Origin: Bacillota bacterium | Lineage (GTDB): Bacteria > Bacillota_E > Sulfobacillia > Sulfobacillales > Sulfobacillaceae | Direction: 5' to 3' | DNA: 7,663 nucleotides | Assembly (NCBI GenBank): GCA_021802375.1 | Contig: JAKAAL010000170.1 | Location: 1-7,663 of the forward strand | Part shown: positions 6,441 through 7,663 of the stretch, piece by piece | How the letters are laid out: each line of letters opens with the position of its first letter | How positions within the stretch are numbered: the first letter of the stretch is position 1 | The notes under the pieces: generated by a model | The model's database searches: none | What the model saw: the letters and a program-made list of their open reading frames with translations, nothing else | What the model was told of the DNA's origin: nothing | Program-made: the position numbers and the translations under genes

Positions 6441-7663
6441 ATGAAAAAAGCATTCGGGCTTTTGGCGGCAGGCCTGTTGCTGCTCGTGGGTCTTTCTCGG
6501 CCATCTTCTATTCTTTGCACGTGGCCAAAACCCCTTTGGCTTCCGACTCGTCATACTCTGTCGATCCCTTGGTCTCGCTGGTTGCCGATTGAGGCTGAAG
6601 CCAGCCCCGCCCGTGCCGTGGAAATTGATCATCACCGAGACCAGGGATGGACGTCTATTCGCCATCGCGTTTGGTATCTTAGGGCCAATCACCAGGGAGT
6701 CTATCGCCTGAGGTATCGGATGATGGGCATGGTGCCCTTTGGAACATCTTGGGTGCGGGCAGACGCGCCACTGTCGGTGGTGCCAGGCGGTGAAGCGATT
6801 GGCATTATGGTCCGTACCAAAGGTTTGATTGTTCGGGCTCTGGTCTCGGTCCAAGACGACCGCGGGCAAAGTGTCTGCCCGGCGGAACAAGCGGGACTCA
6901 GGGTCGGCGATTTAATCACGGCGGCCAACCGTCGTCCCCTCTTGGACCAACAAAGCTTAGATCGAGCGATGGATCGAGCAGGTCGAAAAAGGCAACCGAT
7001 GGACCTCACGGTGCGGGCGTCGGGGATCCACCATATCAAAGTGACGCCTATCTGGTCGACCCGCGACCACGCCTATGTCATTGGCGCCGCGGTGAGAGAC
7101 GGCATGGCTGGCGTGGGCACCTTAACTTACTTCGAGCCCAGTACGGGCCAGTATGGCGCTCTCGGCCACAGCATGACAGATGGGCTGACCCGGATTCCAG
7201 CTCCAGTGTCGTCGGGCAGTGTGAGCGGTGCTGACATTATTAGCGTCATTGCGGCTGGTCGTGACAAGCCCGGCCAGAAGGTGGGGATTTTGGCTGCCCA
7301 TGGGCTGGTCAGCGGTATGGTCTGGTCCAACGGACAGTTTGGGATTCATGGCAAGCTGCTGACGTGGCCCAAGGTCGGCCTTCGGGCCATACCGGTAGCC
7401 TATCCGGACCAAGTCCACCCCGGTGCCGCTCGACTCATTACTGTTCTCCACGGGCAGAAGGAACGAAGTTATCACATTCAAATCATTAAAGCCTACGCTC
7501 AAACTCATCCAGCAACCAAGGGAGTCCTGTTTCGAGTCACGGATCGCCAACTGTTGCAACGCACTGGTGGGATCATTCAAGGCATGAGCGGGAGTCCAAT
7601 TATCGAAGACGGTCGTCTCGTCGGAGCGGTCACTCATGTGATGGTAGGCAAACCCTGGATTGG
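6441..7663 (+). CDS. spoIVB: SpoIVB, PDZ-containing S55 serine peptidase, 3' end cut off by the window
   Basis: SpoIVB is made in the forespore and secreted into the space between forespore and mother cell. There it cleaves SpoIVFA, releasing SpoIVFB to process pro-sigma-K. The frame is open for 407 full codons to the window edge. B. subtilis SpoIVB is about 426 residues, so perhaps 20-30 are missing. Residues 1-20 (MKKA, then a Leu/Gly-rich stretch) form a signal or anchor helix. A PDZ domain spans about 112-195 (VVPGGEAIGIMV, then AEQAGLRVGDLI). The S55 triad is complete: H243 in GALGHS, D368 in FRVTD and S383 in GIIQGMSGSPI. The 15-residue D-to-S spacing equals that of B. subtilis D363/S378. 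The family ending GAVTHV is visible at 395-400. The start is fixed by an excellent ribosome site. Expression in Bacillus depends on sigma-F and sigma-G. spo0A is the expected next gene downstream. Confidence 0.95.
   Translation, partial: MKKAFGLLAAGLLLLVGLSRPSSILCTWPKPLWLPTRHTLSIPWSRWLPIEAEASPARAVEIDHHRDQGWTSIRHRVWYLRANHQGVYRLRYRMMGMVPFGTSWVRADAPLSVVPGGEAIGIMVRTKGLIVRALVSVQDDRGQSVCPAEQAGLRVGDLITAANRRPLLDQQSLDRAMDRAGRKRQPMDLTVRASGIHHIKVTPIWSTRDHAYVIGAAVRDGMAGVGTLTYFEPSTGQYGALGHSMTDGLTRIPAPVSSGSVSGADIISVIAAGRDKPGQKVGILAAHGLVSGMVWSNGQFGIHGKLLTWPKVGLRAIPVAYPDQVHPGAARLITVLHGQKERSYHIQIIKAYAQTHPATKGVLFRVTDRQLLQRTGGIIQGMSGSPIIEDGRLVGAVTHVMVGKPWI

Noticed and set aside
6507..6518. Lipoprotein signal around Cys26 of SpoIVB
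   Set aside because: The residue before Cys is Leu (SILC), which does not fit the small-residue lipobox; SpoIVB is not known as a lipoprotein.
6381..6890. 169-codon minus-strand open frame across the spoIVB leader and N-terminus
   Set aside because: Low-complexity Arg/Pro/His-rich product with no family resemblance; explained by spoIVB and its leader on the plus strand.
7122..7637. 171-codon open frame on the minus strand opposite spoIVB
   Set aside because: It has no recognisable domain, lies wholly antisense to a protein with a full catalytic triad, and fits a codon-bias shadow.

Overview
The window is a compact, all plus-strand gene run from an endospore-forming, Gram-positive bacterium. 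The order is dxs (3' part), tlyA, nadK, argR, recN, a glycosyltransferase gene, then spoIVB (5' part). SpoIVB is found only in spore formers. The block dxs-tlyA-(nadK)-argR-recN-spoIVB is a known Firmicutes neighbourhood that usually continues into spo0A. nadK between tlyA and argR is the arrangement I associate with Clostridia-type genomes rather than Bacillus. The moderate-to-high GC content and divergent protein sequences would fit a deep-branching lineage such as Sulfobacillus or a relative, but that is only a guess.

Bases 1-5278 look like one tightly packed operon. dxs and tlyA overlap by 26 bases, tlyA and nadK by 8, and nadK and argR nearly touch. The gaps before recN and before the glycosyltransferase gene are 23 and 12 bases. 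The products are an isoprenoid-precursor synthase (DXS), an rRNA 2'-O-methyltransferase (TlyA), NAD kinase, the arginine repressor and the DNA-repair ATPase RecN. They share no pathway; the linkage is one of conserved order and probably shared transcription.

Bases 5291-6343 hold a GT28/MGDG-synthase-like glycosyltransferase placed between recN and spoIVB, which are adjacent in Bacillus. A processive lipid glucosyltransferase role is plausible but not proven. Bases 6344-6440 form the only sizeable non-coding gap. From 6441 to the window edge is spoIVB, whose PDZ domain and complete S55 serine-protease triad are visible. It has no stop codon inside the window.

The most unusual feature is the spoIVB leader. 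Bases 6366-6378 can pair with 6423-6435 in a 13-bp helix (12 Watson-Crick pairs and one G-U). This would bury the entire, very strong Shine-Dalgarno sequence of spoIVB. The enclosed bases can form a compact three-way junction. This suggests translational control of a sporulation checkpoint protease, either by a structured RNA switch or by locking read-through transcripts from the vegetative operon. Lesser points are an altered arginine-contact motif in ArgR, a rewritten Q-loop region in RecN, and an ARG-box-like sequence at the argR start.
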